A stretch of 64,000 nt of DNA from Lewinellaceae bacterium (lineage in GTDB: Bacteria; Bacteroidota; Bacteroidia; Chitinophagales; Saprospiraceae): assembly GCA_016712415.1 (NCBI GenBank), contig JADJRC010000019.1:43921-107920 (forward strand), in the 5' to 3' direction. This document shows, in pieces, positions 27,301 to 35,321 of the stretch. The notes below the pieces were generated by a model that had not been told where the DNA came from, did not search any database, and worked only from the letters and a program-made list of their open reading frames with translations. How positions within the stretch are numbered: the first letter of the stretch is position 1; the number at the start of each line of letters is the position of its first letter. Made by a program: the position numbers and the translations under genes.

Positions 27301-29166
27301 CAGGTCGGGATTGACACCGTGGTGCTGATCAATCAGTTCGGCTGCGACAGTCTGGTCATTACGAACACTTCGTTCGACGCAGCAGCCGTTTCCATCACCC
27401 CGCTATTCACGCAAAACTGCAACCCCGCCGCCGTCGGGGTCGACACCGTTTTCCTGACCAGTGCGGCGGGTTGCGACAGTCTGGTCATTACCACTACCAC
27501 ACTCGCACCGTTCAGCCAGACCATGCTGGCCGCCGCCTCCTGCAACCCCAGTTTGGTGGGTATCGACACCCTGACCCTGGTCAACCAGTTCGGCTGCGAC
27601 AGCCTGGTCATCACGACCACAGCATTCGACGCCACGGCCATTCCCGTTACCCCGCTGTTTGTCAAAAACTGCGACCCGGCAGCCGTCGGGATCGACACCG
27701 TTTTCCTGACCAGCGCGGCGGGGTGCGACAGTCTGGTCGTGACCACCACCACACTCGCGCCGTTCAGCCAGACCATGCTGGCCGCCAGTTCCTGCAACCC
27801 CAGTTTGGTGGGGATTGATACCTTGATTCTGACTAACCAGTTTGGCTGCGACAGCCTGGTCATTACGACGACGGCATTCGACGCCTCCACGATTTCCATC
27901 ACCCCGCTGTTTGTCAAAAACTGCGACCCGGCAGCCGTCGGGATCGACACCGTTTTCCTGACCAGTGCGGCGGGTTGCGACAGTCTGGTCGTGACCACCA
28001 CCACACTCGCGCCGTTCAGTCAGACCATGCTGGCCGCCACCTCCTGCAACCCCAATTTGGTGGGGATTGATACCCTTACCCTGGTCAATCAGTTCGGCTG
28101 CGACAGCCTGGTCATTACGACGACGGCATTCGACGCCTCCACGATTTCCATCACGCCGCTTTTTGTCAAAAACTGCGACCCGGCAGCCGTCGGGGTCGAC
28201 ACCGTTTTCCTGACCAGTGTGGCGGGGTGCGACAGCCTGGTCGTCACAACAACCAGCCTGGCGCCGCAAAGCCAGACATTTTTAACGGCTACCTCCTGCG
28301 ACCCTGATTTGGTCGGGGTCGACACCGTCATGCTGGCCAACCAGTTCGGCTGCGATAGCCTGGTCATTACGACCACAGCATTTACGGGCCTTGATTTCGA
28401 GGCTTTGGCGCAAGACGTGCTTTGTTTTGGAGGAAAGGATGGCGTAATCAGGCTCGATACGGTGTTCACCCCATTGCTTCCGGTGGAGGTTGAACTGGCA
28501 AATCGCCCTGCCCGGATTTATTCGGGAGCGCCGCTGGTCTGGGAAAACCTTCCCGCCGGCGTATACACACTTGTGGCGACCAATGCCGAAGGCTGCACAT
28601 TGGCCAAAGAAGTGGAAGTTGCCGAAGGCAACACGCTCCACCTTGATTTCACACAGCAGCCCCTGGTGCTTCACCTGGGCGACAGCGCCTGGGTGAATCC
28701 GATTGCGGATTTTCAGATTGCGATGGCCGAATGGCTGCCGGCCAGCGGGGTACGTTGCCCGGATTGCCCGGCGACCTTCTTTGCCCCGTTGAAATCGAAT
28801 GTCTACACTTTGACCGCAATCGACCCGAATGGCTGCTCTGTCAGCGCTACGCTCACCGTGCAGGTGGAACAAGGCGTGCGGGTATATGTGCCCAATGCCA
28901 TCCGTCCGGGCGATGGCGGCCCCAATGCGTACCTGACGATTTCTGCGGGTCCCGAGGTCAAACACATCCGGTCGCTGCAAATATTCGACCGTTGGGGCAG
29001 CATGATTTTTGAGCAAAAAAGCCTGGCGCCCAATGCCGCCGGCGTGTGGGACGGAACCTATCGCGGAAAACTGATCGATCCGGGCGTCGTTTTATGGGTT
29101 TGTGAAGCAGAAACCGTTGACGGACGGGTCGTTCACCTGAGCGGGGACATAACGGTGTTGCGGTAG
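24319..29166 (+). CDS. Giant secreted CotH-type surface protein with lamin-tail domain, repeat array and type B T9SS sorting domain
   Basis: 1615 residues. Order of parts: signal peptide (LLLALPLCLFAPALSAQ); lamin-tail domain (LINEVSAANMNGLLDSDGDR, about 20-140); an Ig-like segment (YTTNGSEPNATSPLYS); a CotH kinase-like domain (about 250-620) with VNGQYWGVYDIREKVDD and the metal-binding WDMDATFGHY; a fibronectin-type region; ten 42-residue GCDSLV repeats (about 947-1357); and a C-terminal CHU_C domain (VPNAIRPGDGGPN, LQIFDRWGSMIFE, WDGTYRGK) that directs type IX secretion and surface attachment. CotH proteins phosphorylate protein substrates in spores; the role here is unknown, with adhesion or matrix building likely. 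The DNA repeats may expand or contract. Confidence 0.9.
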   Translation: MMTRLLLALPLCLFAPALSAQVLINEVSAANMNGLLDSDGDREDWVELYNSGPAAVNISGWFLSDNPNKPQKWTIPNGQTIAAGGYRVIFCSGKDKVVGTNIHTSFKITQTKGESVVLTQSNGTIVDSYTFTIPNQANHSYGRAPNGGAAWKIYATPTPGAANNTSSYQAYAPDVPAGLNAGFYPGSVMVSLSTGAGFDIRYTTNGSEPNATSPLYSVPVNIAATTVLKARAFSSNTQILPGFVTANTYFINVNHTVPVLSIAGDNIQTLLNGSQIRPFGSFEYFENNVLKDEAYGEFNKHGNDSWAYPQRGIDWITRDQLGYKDELKHKFFKERTRTKFQRLILKAAANDNYPSSNGGAHIRDSYVHTLALDGGMNVDVRTHRSCVMYVNGQYWGVYDIREKVDDADFTSYYYDQDEPDVDYIKTWGATWTEYGSSADWYALKGFILGNNMAIPANYDYVQQQFDLLSLVDYIIINQHSVCRDWLNWNTSWWRGRNPDGTATRWRYALWDMDATFGHYINYTGIPNTGPTADPCDVELISNNGDPQNHIDIMVALFANPQFKAMYINRYADLLNTSLSCAYMNALLDSMTSVIAPEMAQHCARWGGTVGQWNQNVSAVHDFINTRCQVLDQSIVECYDVTGPFGLTVKISPAASPNQVMVNTVTPAIYPFVGDYFGGVNIDLVAKPAPGWQFDHWEISGNTFGPNQNTAVISMDFQTTGMATAFFVPLGPCTEPTDLAVSSSPTATSMTWNGPLSAGSYQIQYRKSGDPVWLQVTTTQNSWNVDTLPGCNNYEVQVQSVCPQGSSAFVDFAFSTPDHLAGFDVSDAVLCNTDIAELDATFSGASYQWDDSSTGPTRSVNSPGKYWVTVELNGCSRTDTVLVSQINATASIQAVLCPGETIVVGGETFGAQHPDGQVILENMASGGCDSIINVSVNMLAVSQNQFYQTSCDPASVGVDTLFFTNLAGCDSLVITTTSLAFFSQTMLTAASCNPNQVGIDTVVLINQFGCDSLVITNTSFDAAAVSITPLFTQNCNPAAVGVDTVFLTSAAGCDSLVITTTTLAPFSQTMLAAASCNPSLVGIDTLTLVNQFGCDSLVITTTAFDATAIPVTPLFVKNCDPAAVGIDTVFLTSAAGCDSLVVTTTTLAPFSQTMLAASSCNPSLVGIDTLILTNQFGCDSLVITTTAFDASTISITPLFVKNCDPAAVGIDTVFLTSAAGCDSLVVTTTTLAPFSQTMLAATSCNPNLVGIDTLTLVNQFGCDSLVITTTAFDASTISITPLFVKNCDPAAVGVDTVFLTSVAGCDSLVVTTTSLAPQSQTFLTATSCDPDLVGVDTVMLANQFGCDSLVITTTAFTGLDFEALAQDVLCFGGKDGVIRLDTVFTPLLPVEVELANRPARIYSGAPLVWENLPAGVYTLVATNAEGCTLAKEVEVAEGNTLHLDFTQQPLVLHLGDSAWVNPIADFQIAMAEWLPASGVRCPDCPATFFAPLKSNVYTLTAIDPNGCSVSATLTVQVEQGVRVYVPNAIRPGDGGPNAYLTISAGPEVKHIRSLQIFDRWGSMIFEQKSLAPNAAGVWDGTYRGKLIDPGVVLWVCEAETVDGRVVHLSGDITVLR
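27156..28388 (+). repeat. Tandem 252-bp (2 x 126-bp) coding repeat array
   Basis: About five units of 252 bp, each made of two diverged 42-codon halves, lie inside the CotH-type gene. The phrase encoding TLAPFSQTML starts near 27499, 27751 and 28003, exactly 252 bp apart, and a diverged copy is near 27247. Each half carries a Cys-x-Pro...VGxDT...GCDSLV core. Central units are nearly identical at the nucleotide level, pointing to recent duplication or gene conversion. Confidence 0.9.
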
Positions 29167-29339
29167 GAATGAAGGCCAGCCTGATCTATTAACAAGGTTA
29201 ACTCGTCGTTCTTTTCGGGCCAAAGTTCAGAAACAATAACAGCAGAAAATATTTTTATTGATTTTTAGGCAGATAAGTACTCCACCAGGTAATCACGACA
29301 ACCCGGTATTTTTTTTGAAATCGCCTAAAATATCAAAAG

Positions 29340-30071
29340 ATGAATTCAGGCCTTGGAATTGCCGAAACATCCCCGCTGCGCTATGCCAGACTCGCCGGGG
29401 CGCTGTATCTGTTCATCATTGTTGCGGGCATTTTCAATGAGGCATTTGTCCTGGACAAACTCATCGTATCGGGCGACGCCACCGCGACGGTTCATAATAT
29501 CAGGGCTTCGGAGTTGCTGTACCGGATCGGATTTGCCGGCACCATAATCATGCTGGCCTGTGCCGTTGCCGTAACACTCCTCTTTTACGTGCTGCTGCGA
29601 CCGGTAAACAGAATCCTTGCACTGCTGGCAACCTGTTTCAACCTGGTATCCATTTCAGTCGACTTAAGTAGCAAGCTCAGTCTCTTTACCGTCTTGTTGC
29701 TGTCGGGCGACGCCGCTTATCTTCAATCGTTCGAGCCCGATCAGTTGCATGCCCTGGCGTATGTATCGCTCAGGGTACATTCCGCAGGCTACAACATCAG
29801 CCTGGTGTTTTTTGGCATGAACTGCCTTATTTGGGGGTATCTCCTCTACAAATCGGGCTATTTCCCCAGAATTCTGGGCATTTTGCTGGTGATTTGCGGG
29901 ATTTGTTACATTGTGAACAGCTTTGCCTGGTTTCTTGCCCCGGCCATAGCGGGTAAATTGTTTCCCGCTATTTTGTTGCCCTGCCTTGTAGCAGAAGCGT
30001 CACTTTGCCTTTGGCTGATGGTGAAGGGGATAAACCTTGAAAAATGGAAACAACGGGTGGGCGCCTCCTGA
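29340..30071 (+). CDS. DUF4386-family membrane protein
   Basis: 243 residues with six or seven hydrophobic helices. The early YARLAGALYLFIIVAGIFNE and the later DFSSKLS-like segment (VDLSSKLSLFTVLLLSGD) with NISLVFFGMNCLIWGYLLYKS match the DUF4386 pattern. Function is unknown; it is an integral inner-membrane protein. It lies alone between the CotH-type gene and a palindromic repeat element, preceded by about 170 bp of promoter-sized sequence. Confidence 0.8.
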   Translation: MNSGLGIAETSPLRYARLAGALYLFIIVAGIFNEAFVLDKLIVSGDATATVHNIRASELLYRIGFAGTIIMLACAVAVTLLFYVLLRPVNRILALLATCFNLVSISVDLSSKLSLFTVLLLSGDAAYLQSFEPDQLHALAYVSLRVHSAGYNISLVFFGMNCLIWGYLLYKSGYFPRILGILLVICGICYIVNSFAWFLAPAIAGKLFPAILLPCLVAEASLCLWLMVKGINLEKWKQRVGAS

Positions 30072-30112
30072 AATATGTTGTGCCACGATACCGGGCTTTG
30101 TATATATTTGTT

Positions 30113-30380
30113 TGAAAGGGTACATATTTTTTTCAACAAACAGGAAGCGAGAGAAAAACGGGCAAAATGACCTCGGAGAGGTCAAATATTGGTAGAAAAC
30201 CGGCGTGTTATGGGAGGTTACGACCTCGGAGAGGTCGCATATTGGTTTGTTCTCGCGCCCCATATTCGACCTCTCCGAGGTCGTGGAAGCTATCGAACGC
30301 GGGCATTTCTACCAATATTTGACCTCTCCGAGGTCATTACGAACCAATTTTCGGGGATTTCAAAAATGTGTACCCTTTCC
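30113..30380. repeat. Composite inverted-repeat element with four GACCTC-GAGGTC palindromes (MITE/REP-like)
   Basis: The palindrome GACCTCGGAGAGGTC occurs at 30169-30183 and 30222-30236; its reverse complement occurs at 30268-30282 and 30321-30335. The outer copies extend into a perfect or near-perfect inverted repeat (30167-30198 against 30306-30337), and the flanks GAAAGGGTACATATTTTT and its inverse at 30362-30380 close the structure. The whole can fold into one long hairpin of about 270 bp. No open frame in it is convincing. This is the form of a non-autonomous mobile or REP element. Confidence 0.8.
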
Positions 30381-30890
30381 CTTTCTAATATATTTGAGCC
30401 GAATATCGCCGGAAAAAGCAAAAACTTGATCAATTTAGTCAGAACCGATTCCTTCGATCCGGCCTTTGTTGCGCTGGTCAAACACCTCGACGCAGAACTG
30501 GCAGAAAGGGACGGGGAGGATCACCCGTTTTATGCCCAATTCAATAAAATTGACCGGATCAGGCATGTCGTACTGGCCTTTATGGAAGACGTGCCGGTGG
30601 GTTGCGGAGCCATAAAAGAATATGACGGCCACACGGCGGAGGTAAAACGCATGTACGTTTTACCCGGACACCGCAAAACGGGCATTGCCACCGGTATCCT
30701 GTCCGAACTGGAGCGCTGGGCCGCGGAATTGTCGTACACCCACTGCATACTCGAAACAGGCATCCATCAACCGGAGGCCATCGAACTCTACAAAAGGCGC
30801 GGGTACCGGATCATACCCAATTACGGACAATATGCGGATGTGGCAAACAGCATTTGCTTCACCAAGGGCCTGAATCAGGATGCTTCGTAA
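30366..30890 (+). CDS. GNAT-family N-acetyltransferase
   Basis: 174 residues from the ATG at 30366, the first in-frame start outside the body of the palindrome element. The acetyl-CoA loop is PGHRKTGIATGIL, preceded by EVKRMYVL, and followed by CILETGIHQPEAIELYKRRG, all typical of GNAT enzymes. Homology-like sequence begins only at about NLVRTDSFDPAF, some 20 residues in, so the native start may have been a nearby TTG and the present start comes from the inserted repeat. The substrate is unknown. Its stop overlaps the start of the next gene by 11 bp. Confidence 0.85.
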   Translation: MCTLSLSNIFEPNIAGKSKNLINLVRTDSFDPAFVALVKHLDAELAERDGEDHPFYAQFNKIDRIRHVVLAFMEDVPVGCGAIKEYDGHTAEVKRMYVLPGHRKTGIATGILSELERWAAELSYTHCILETGIHQPEAIELYKRRGYRIIPNYGQYADVANSICFTKGLNQDAS

Positions 30891-32337
30891 AGCAGCATTT
30901 CCCTGGTGTGTGGCGGCGCTGCTGGCGATTCGTTTCTGGCACTTCGGCGCCGAAATCGATACTCCACACGACTGGAGGCAGTGCGATACGGCCTGGTATA
31001 TCCGCGATTTCTACCTGAACGGTATTGACCTGTTACATCCGGCGGTATGCTGGATGGGCGCTTCCGATACGCTTGCCCTGGAGTTTCCGCTGCCCGAGGC
31101 GCTTGTGGCCCTGACCTATCAGGTCTTCGGCGAATCCATACCCCTGGCGCGGTTTGTCTTGCTCTGCTTTTTTACCGGAGCCCTTTATTATTTTTTCAGG
31201 ATTGTCGATCTGCTTTTCGGCAGGGATACGGCCCGGCTGGCTACCCTGGTCTATCTTGCCCTGCCCCTGAGTGTTTTTTATTCCCGCGCGGTGCATATCG
31301 ACTTTTCGGTCCTTTTTGCAGCACATGCCATGCTGTATTACTACCTGACCGGCCTTCAAAAAAGACGTTGGGAATACCTGTTGCTCAGCGGCCTTGCCGC
31401 CATTTTTGTCGCTGTGGTGAAAGCGCCCTACGCTTTTTGTCTGGCGCCGCCGATGCTGTTTTTTGCCGTTCGGGAAAAAGCCTTGCGGTGGACGCTGGGA
31501 TACGCCTGGATGTACCTGCCGGCGCTCGGCGCTTTTTTGCTTTGGCAACAGCATGTGAATGCTGTAAACGGCGCTGCGCCGGACTGGAGTTACATCCTGC
31601 ACTACCGGAAAATGACGCAGCAGGCCCACTGGTATTTTGGTGCGCTGAACCAGCGCCTGTCGCTCTATTCCTGGTGGATTTTGCTCCAGCGCGGTGTGCT
31701 TGAGGTGACGGGCATTGGCGGCATGGCCTTTTTCCTGCTGGGCTGGCGCCACCTGGGCCAACTTCCCCATTACCGTTTCCTGCTTTGGTGGATACTGGGC
31801 CTTGCGGGGTACGTGCTGGTGTTTTTCAACCTCAATTTTGTCCACAACTACTACCAGATTCCCTTGCTCGCACCGGCGGCTATGCTCTGCGCCCTGGGCC
31901 TGCAAACGGCGGCTTCAGGCAGGCAATGGCGGCTGAACCTGTTGCTGGGCCTGCTGGTCGCGGCCAATATCGCGTACACCGAAGCGGCTTATTTCAAAGT
32001 CTCCGCCGACCACGTCGAAATCGGCCGGCTGATCCGGGAAAACACGCCGGAGCAGGCACTGGTCATCGTTACCTACCAAAATCTTGACTGTCGAAACCCC
32101 AAGATACTGTACCGCGCCAAGCGCAGGGGCTGGTCGGTGGAAGCCGCCGCCCTGAATCCCGTAGTACTGGAACGGCTCCGGCGGGAAGAAGGGGCCGGCT
32201 ACTGGGCCTTTGCGGGAGCAGACTTGTCCCGACTGCACCTGGGCGCCTATGCCGATTCGCTGGGCCGGCCATTGGTCTTTGACCTGGGCAGTACGCCGCA
32301 AAAACTGTATATTTTTGACCTTTCTGCCGGGAAATAG
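30880..32337 (+). CDS. GT-C fold membrane glycosyltransferase (GT39/ArnT-like)
   Basis: 485 residues with roughly ten membrane helices. The first periplasmic loop contains TPHDWRQCDTAWYIRDFYLN, resembling the acidic-residue loop of dolichyl-phosphate-mannose and ArnT-type transferases, and a second loop has EFPLPEALVALTYQVFGE. Such enzymes move a sugar from a polyprenyl phosphate to a protein or lipid on the periplasmic side. The C-terminal 130 residues are soluble. It overlaps the acetyltransferase by 11 bp (ATGCTTCGTAA), suggesting coupling, though a shared pathway is not obvious. Confidence 0.78.
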   Translation: MLRKAAFPWCVAALLAIRFWHFGAEIDTPHDWRQCDTAWYIRDFYLNGIDLLHPAVCWMGASDTLALEFPLPEALVALTYQVFGESIPLARFVLLCFFTGALYYFFRIVDLLFGRDTARLATLVYLALPLSVFYSRAVHIDFSVLFAAHAMLYYYLTGLQKRRWEYLLLSGLAAIFVAVVKAPYAFCLAPPMLFFAVREKALRWTLGYAWMYLPALGAFLLWQQHVNAVNGAAPDWSYILHYRKMTQQAHWYFGALNQRLSLYSWWILLQRGVLEVTGIGGMAFFLLGWRHLGQLPHYRFLLWWILGLAGYVLVFFNLNFVHNYYQIPLLAPAAMLCALGLQTAASGRQWRLNLLLGLLVAANIAYTEAAYFKVSADHVEIGRLIRENTPEQALVIVTYQNLDCRNPKILYRAKRRGWSVEAAALNPVVLERLRREEGAGYWAFAGADLSRLHLGAYADSLGRPLVFDLGSTPQKLYIFDLSAGK

Positions 32338-32356
32338 GAGTAAATCTGCCTGTGCA

Positions 32357-33822
32357 TCAGCCGGCAACCGTTTCAAACCTTCCACCCTGTATCTTTTCCA
32401 GCAGCCATTCCCGCTCGGCGATGCCCTTGTAGGTGTGGAGCATTTTGTCTTCCAGCACCGCCATTCTTTTGGGGTTGCTGCGGTTGCGCGGGCTCATGAT
32501 TTGCCGCATGACATCGACAAAGTCGTCGTTGTTGCGGCGTATCTGTTCGGGCATTTTATCCTTGTTGGAAAAAAGGTACGATTTCAGGGCATTCAGGCGG
32601 TATTCCGCCATGTCGTGATCGGCCTTTTCAAACCATATCTTGATCTCCATCCGGCGTGCGCCGAGACTGTAATAGAAATTGTCGTATTTCAACAGGTGAA
32701 AAGTGGTGTCAAACGCCGCGTCGAAATCGCCGGTGTGAAAGCAATAATTGGCTTCGTTGAAGATGACAATGTTCTCGGGCTGGGAAGTGCCCGTAATACG
32801 GTCGCGGCAACTCTGCAGGAAGGAGTACACCCAGTCGAATTGCTTTAGTTTTAGCGCCGTGGTCACCACATTTTGCACCGTACTGGCGCGGTACATCTTG
32901 TTGGCTTCCATCAAAAAGCCCTGTTCGTATTCTTCCTTGAGGTTGTCGAACAGGATGGGCAGCATTTCGCTGTTGCCCCGGTTGTACGCCCGGACCAGAA
33001 AGTTCCGGACAAGGGTGTACAGTCCTTTTAAATGTTGCGGCGCCAGTTCGGCACGCAGGGACTTGAGCAGGTCCCGGTATTCGTTCACATAGGCCAGGTC
33101 TGCGGTATCGGTCAGCAAGGGCAACAGTTTGTGGTGGGTGAGGATCAACGGATTGGAAGCAGCGTATGCCGCAAAATCGCCCTGTTCCGACAACTGATCG
33201 AAGATCAGCATCGTACGGGATGTGTCCAGCCGGTAAAAGTGATTCTGCTCCAACAGTCCGGCAGACAACATAAGGCGCTGTGTGATATAGTATTTTTCGA
33301 GGTTGTCCAGTACGTGAAACAGGTTGAGGTCGGCGCTGCGCGGATTATACAGCCCGACATGCAGGTGTTTCAGGTATTCGAGTCTGAAACGCAGCCAAAG
33401 CGACTCTTCATCTTCGGGTCCGGCATGTTCGAGCATCTCGCCCAGGCGGCTTGCCGTCGCTTCAAAGCGCTGGGACAGGTTTCGTTCCTGGTAAAAACGG
33501 CTGAGGGAAAACAGATGCCCGGTCTCGGTACTTGCACCGGAAAAGAGGTGGCTGATACAGGATTCGATCAGGCGCAACAGGGCGGACATGATGTGGTTCA
33601 GCCGGTTTTCCACGAAAGGCTTGTCGCCGAACAGGTGGCGGTGGACCTGTTCCTGGATAAATCCGCGCGCGAACAGGCAGGATGATCCCGGATAATGTAT
33701 TGAAACAGGGCAGCGACCTCCTTTCGGTTCCGGCGATCATTAAAAAAAGGCGATTCGCTAATGCCGGATATCTCTTCCGGGGTCAGGGCGCGTATAGTTT
33801 CCAGTAATTTGCTGTCCAACAT
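32357..33822 (-). CDS. Uncharacterised large helical cytoplasmic protein (frameshifted near the N-terminus)
   Basis: Two frames join into one protein of about 488 residues: an N-terminal piece at 33598-33822 (MLDSKLLETIRALTPEEISG) and a 418-residue piece at 32357-33613. Adding one G to the GG at about 33652 restores a continuous reading (DLSREQVHRHLFGDKPFVEN). I do not recognise a named domain; the body is alpha-helical and TPR-like. Similar proteins of unknown function are, as far as I know, common in Saprospiraceae-type genomes. It converges on the glycosyltransferase gene. The lesion is probably a sequencing error. Confidence 0.75.
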
Positions 33823-34015
33823 TACGTAACAATATGAGCGAAATCGACGCCACAGAATTTTTTTCTTCCCAAAGATATCTATTCCTCTGAAAAAAAGGAT
33901 GAAAATCTAACAGGTAGAAAAGCCGGTGAGGCCCCAATTTTCCACCGAATTCAAGCACGGCCGGACCCGTAACGGGATGCCCGGCTAAATTGTCCATTTT
34001 ACAAATTTATAAACA

Positions 34016-35080
34016 ATGAAAAGCAGAACTGCCAGTCTTGCCGGTTTTATTGCCCTGATCTTCCTCGGATCGCAGGCTTTCGGCCACGACGCTCCCATCT
34101 CGATTAACCCCGCCAACACACGCCCGGCTGTGGACCTCCCCGCAGGCCCCCCGGATACTTCCTCCCTGAAGGAGTGCCAGCCGGTCACGAACATCAAAGT
34201 AGAAATGCTTCAGGGCGGCAAGGCGCTGGTCAGCTGGGACGCCATACCCGGTGTGCCGAAGTATTTCGTCAAACTGACGGATGAAAACCAGAACGTCCTG
34301 CTCGACACGATAACGCCGGTCAACAACATCATGGTGAACGGACTGGCCAAAGGCAGGAAATACAAGTTCAGCGTCTGTTACCTGTGCTCCAAAACAAACA
34401 ATTACGTCTGCGCCTACAAGACCTTTCGCTATATTATTATTGAAGATCAGGTAGTTATGCTGGACGGCAGCAGCAGTTCCTGTAACTGCGACATGGCGCC
34501 GGGAACGGAAGGCGCCTGCAGCAGCAGCCAGTCGTCCTATTACACGCTGGAAACGCAGCGGATCTACAATATTCATTTGGCCGACGGTGTCGACATCTCC
34601 TTTGTTTGCACCGGCACGGTGAATCCGGTCGGCAATTGTCCGATGAATTTTTCGGGAATGAATACAGCTGTGCACGGCGATTTCGGCCTGGACCTGCCTT
34701 TTTACCAGATCGGCAATTCCAGGATATATTTCCACGGTTCCACGTTCTGTGTTATGGGAGAAGACGTGGCGGCGATCACGTATTGCGACGTCCCGGCCAA
34801 GGAGAAAGCGGATCAAAACGACCCGGTTGCAGGAGAGCTGGTCTATCCCAATCCATTTTCAGATATCGTGGTCGTAGACCTCGCAGCGCGCGGACCGGAA
34901 GGCGCTGAAACAACCATCCGCTTGCTGAATGCCACCGGCGTACCGGTTCTGGAAAAAACCACCCGGGATACCGGCCCGGTTGTCATACCAACCGAATCTG
35001 TTGCACCCGGTCTGTACTGGCTGAGCATCAGCGGCGAAGGTCGGGAGCGGACTGTGGAGCGCTTGCTGAAGGTTCAATAG
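34016..35080 (+). CDS. Secreted fibronectin-type protein with type A T9SS sorting domain
   Basis: 354 residues. A signal peptide (SLAGFIALIFLGSQAFG) leads into an Fn3-like module (ALVSWDAIPGVPKYFVKL, NGLAKGRKYKFSVCYLC). A cysteine-rich middle follows (SSSSCNCDMAPGTEGACS). The C-terminal 80 residues form a Por-secretion sorting domain: VYPNPFSDIVVVDL, IRLLNATGVPVLEK and GLYWLSISGEGR. It is exported by the type IX system and its tail removed. It heads a group of three plus-strand secreted proteins. Confidence 0.85.
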   Translation: MKSRTASLAGFIALIFLGSQAFGHDAPISINPANTRPAVDLPAGPPDTSSLKECQPVTNIKVEMLQGGKALVSWDAIPGVPKYFVKLTDENQNVLLDTITPVNNIMVNGLAKGRKYKFSVCYLCSKTNNYVCAYKTFRYIIIEDQVVMLDGSSSSCNCDMAPGTEGACSSSQSSYYTLETQRIYNIHLADGVDISFVCTGTVNPVGNCPMNFSGMNTAVHGDFGLDLPFYQIGNSRIYFHGSTFCVMGEDVAAITYCDVPAKEKADQNDPVAGELVYPNPFSDIVVVDLAARGPEGAETTIRLLNATGVPVLEKTTRDTGPVVIPTESVAPGLYWLSISGEGRERTVERLLKVQ

Positions 35081-35104
35081 GGGGTGGTGGTGCGGTGCGG
35101 AGTT

Positions 35105-35200
35105 GTTGGCACGCTGATGACGCAGATTGTACGGATAAACGCTGATTTATTCCCTTTTATCAGTGAACATCTGTACAATCTGCGTCATCAGCGTGCCAAC
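35105..35200. repeat. Long perfect hairpin (28-bp arms), dispersed-repeat type
   Basis: Arms 35105-35132 and 35173-35200 are perfect inverted copies (beginning GTTGGCACGCTGATGACG). Inside them GGATAAACGCTGAT and ATCAGTGAACATCT pair partially. There is no T-run, so it is not a simple terminator. Sequences of this GCTGATGACGCAGATT type recur in many environmental bacterial genomes as dispersed palindromes. Confidence 0.8.
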
Positions 35201-35321
35201 TGTGTTATATATCCAAAGTAAACATCCCGCTATGATGAAAAACATCCCAAAAATCTGACAGGTCGGAACGGTTTGGCGAATGGAGTTTTGCCCCATCATT
35301 CATTTTTAAAAACCGTTTTTT

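Noticed and set aside
27333..28269. Minus-strand repetitive frames, and the idea of a CRISPR array
   Set aside because: The periodicity is the 252-bp coding repeat of the CotH-type gene; there are no short repeats with unique spacers of constant length, and no cas genes.
30189..30365. An extended start for the acetyltransferase
   Set aside because: The added 59 residues are a translation of the palindromic element and have no acetyltransferase likeness.
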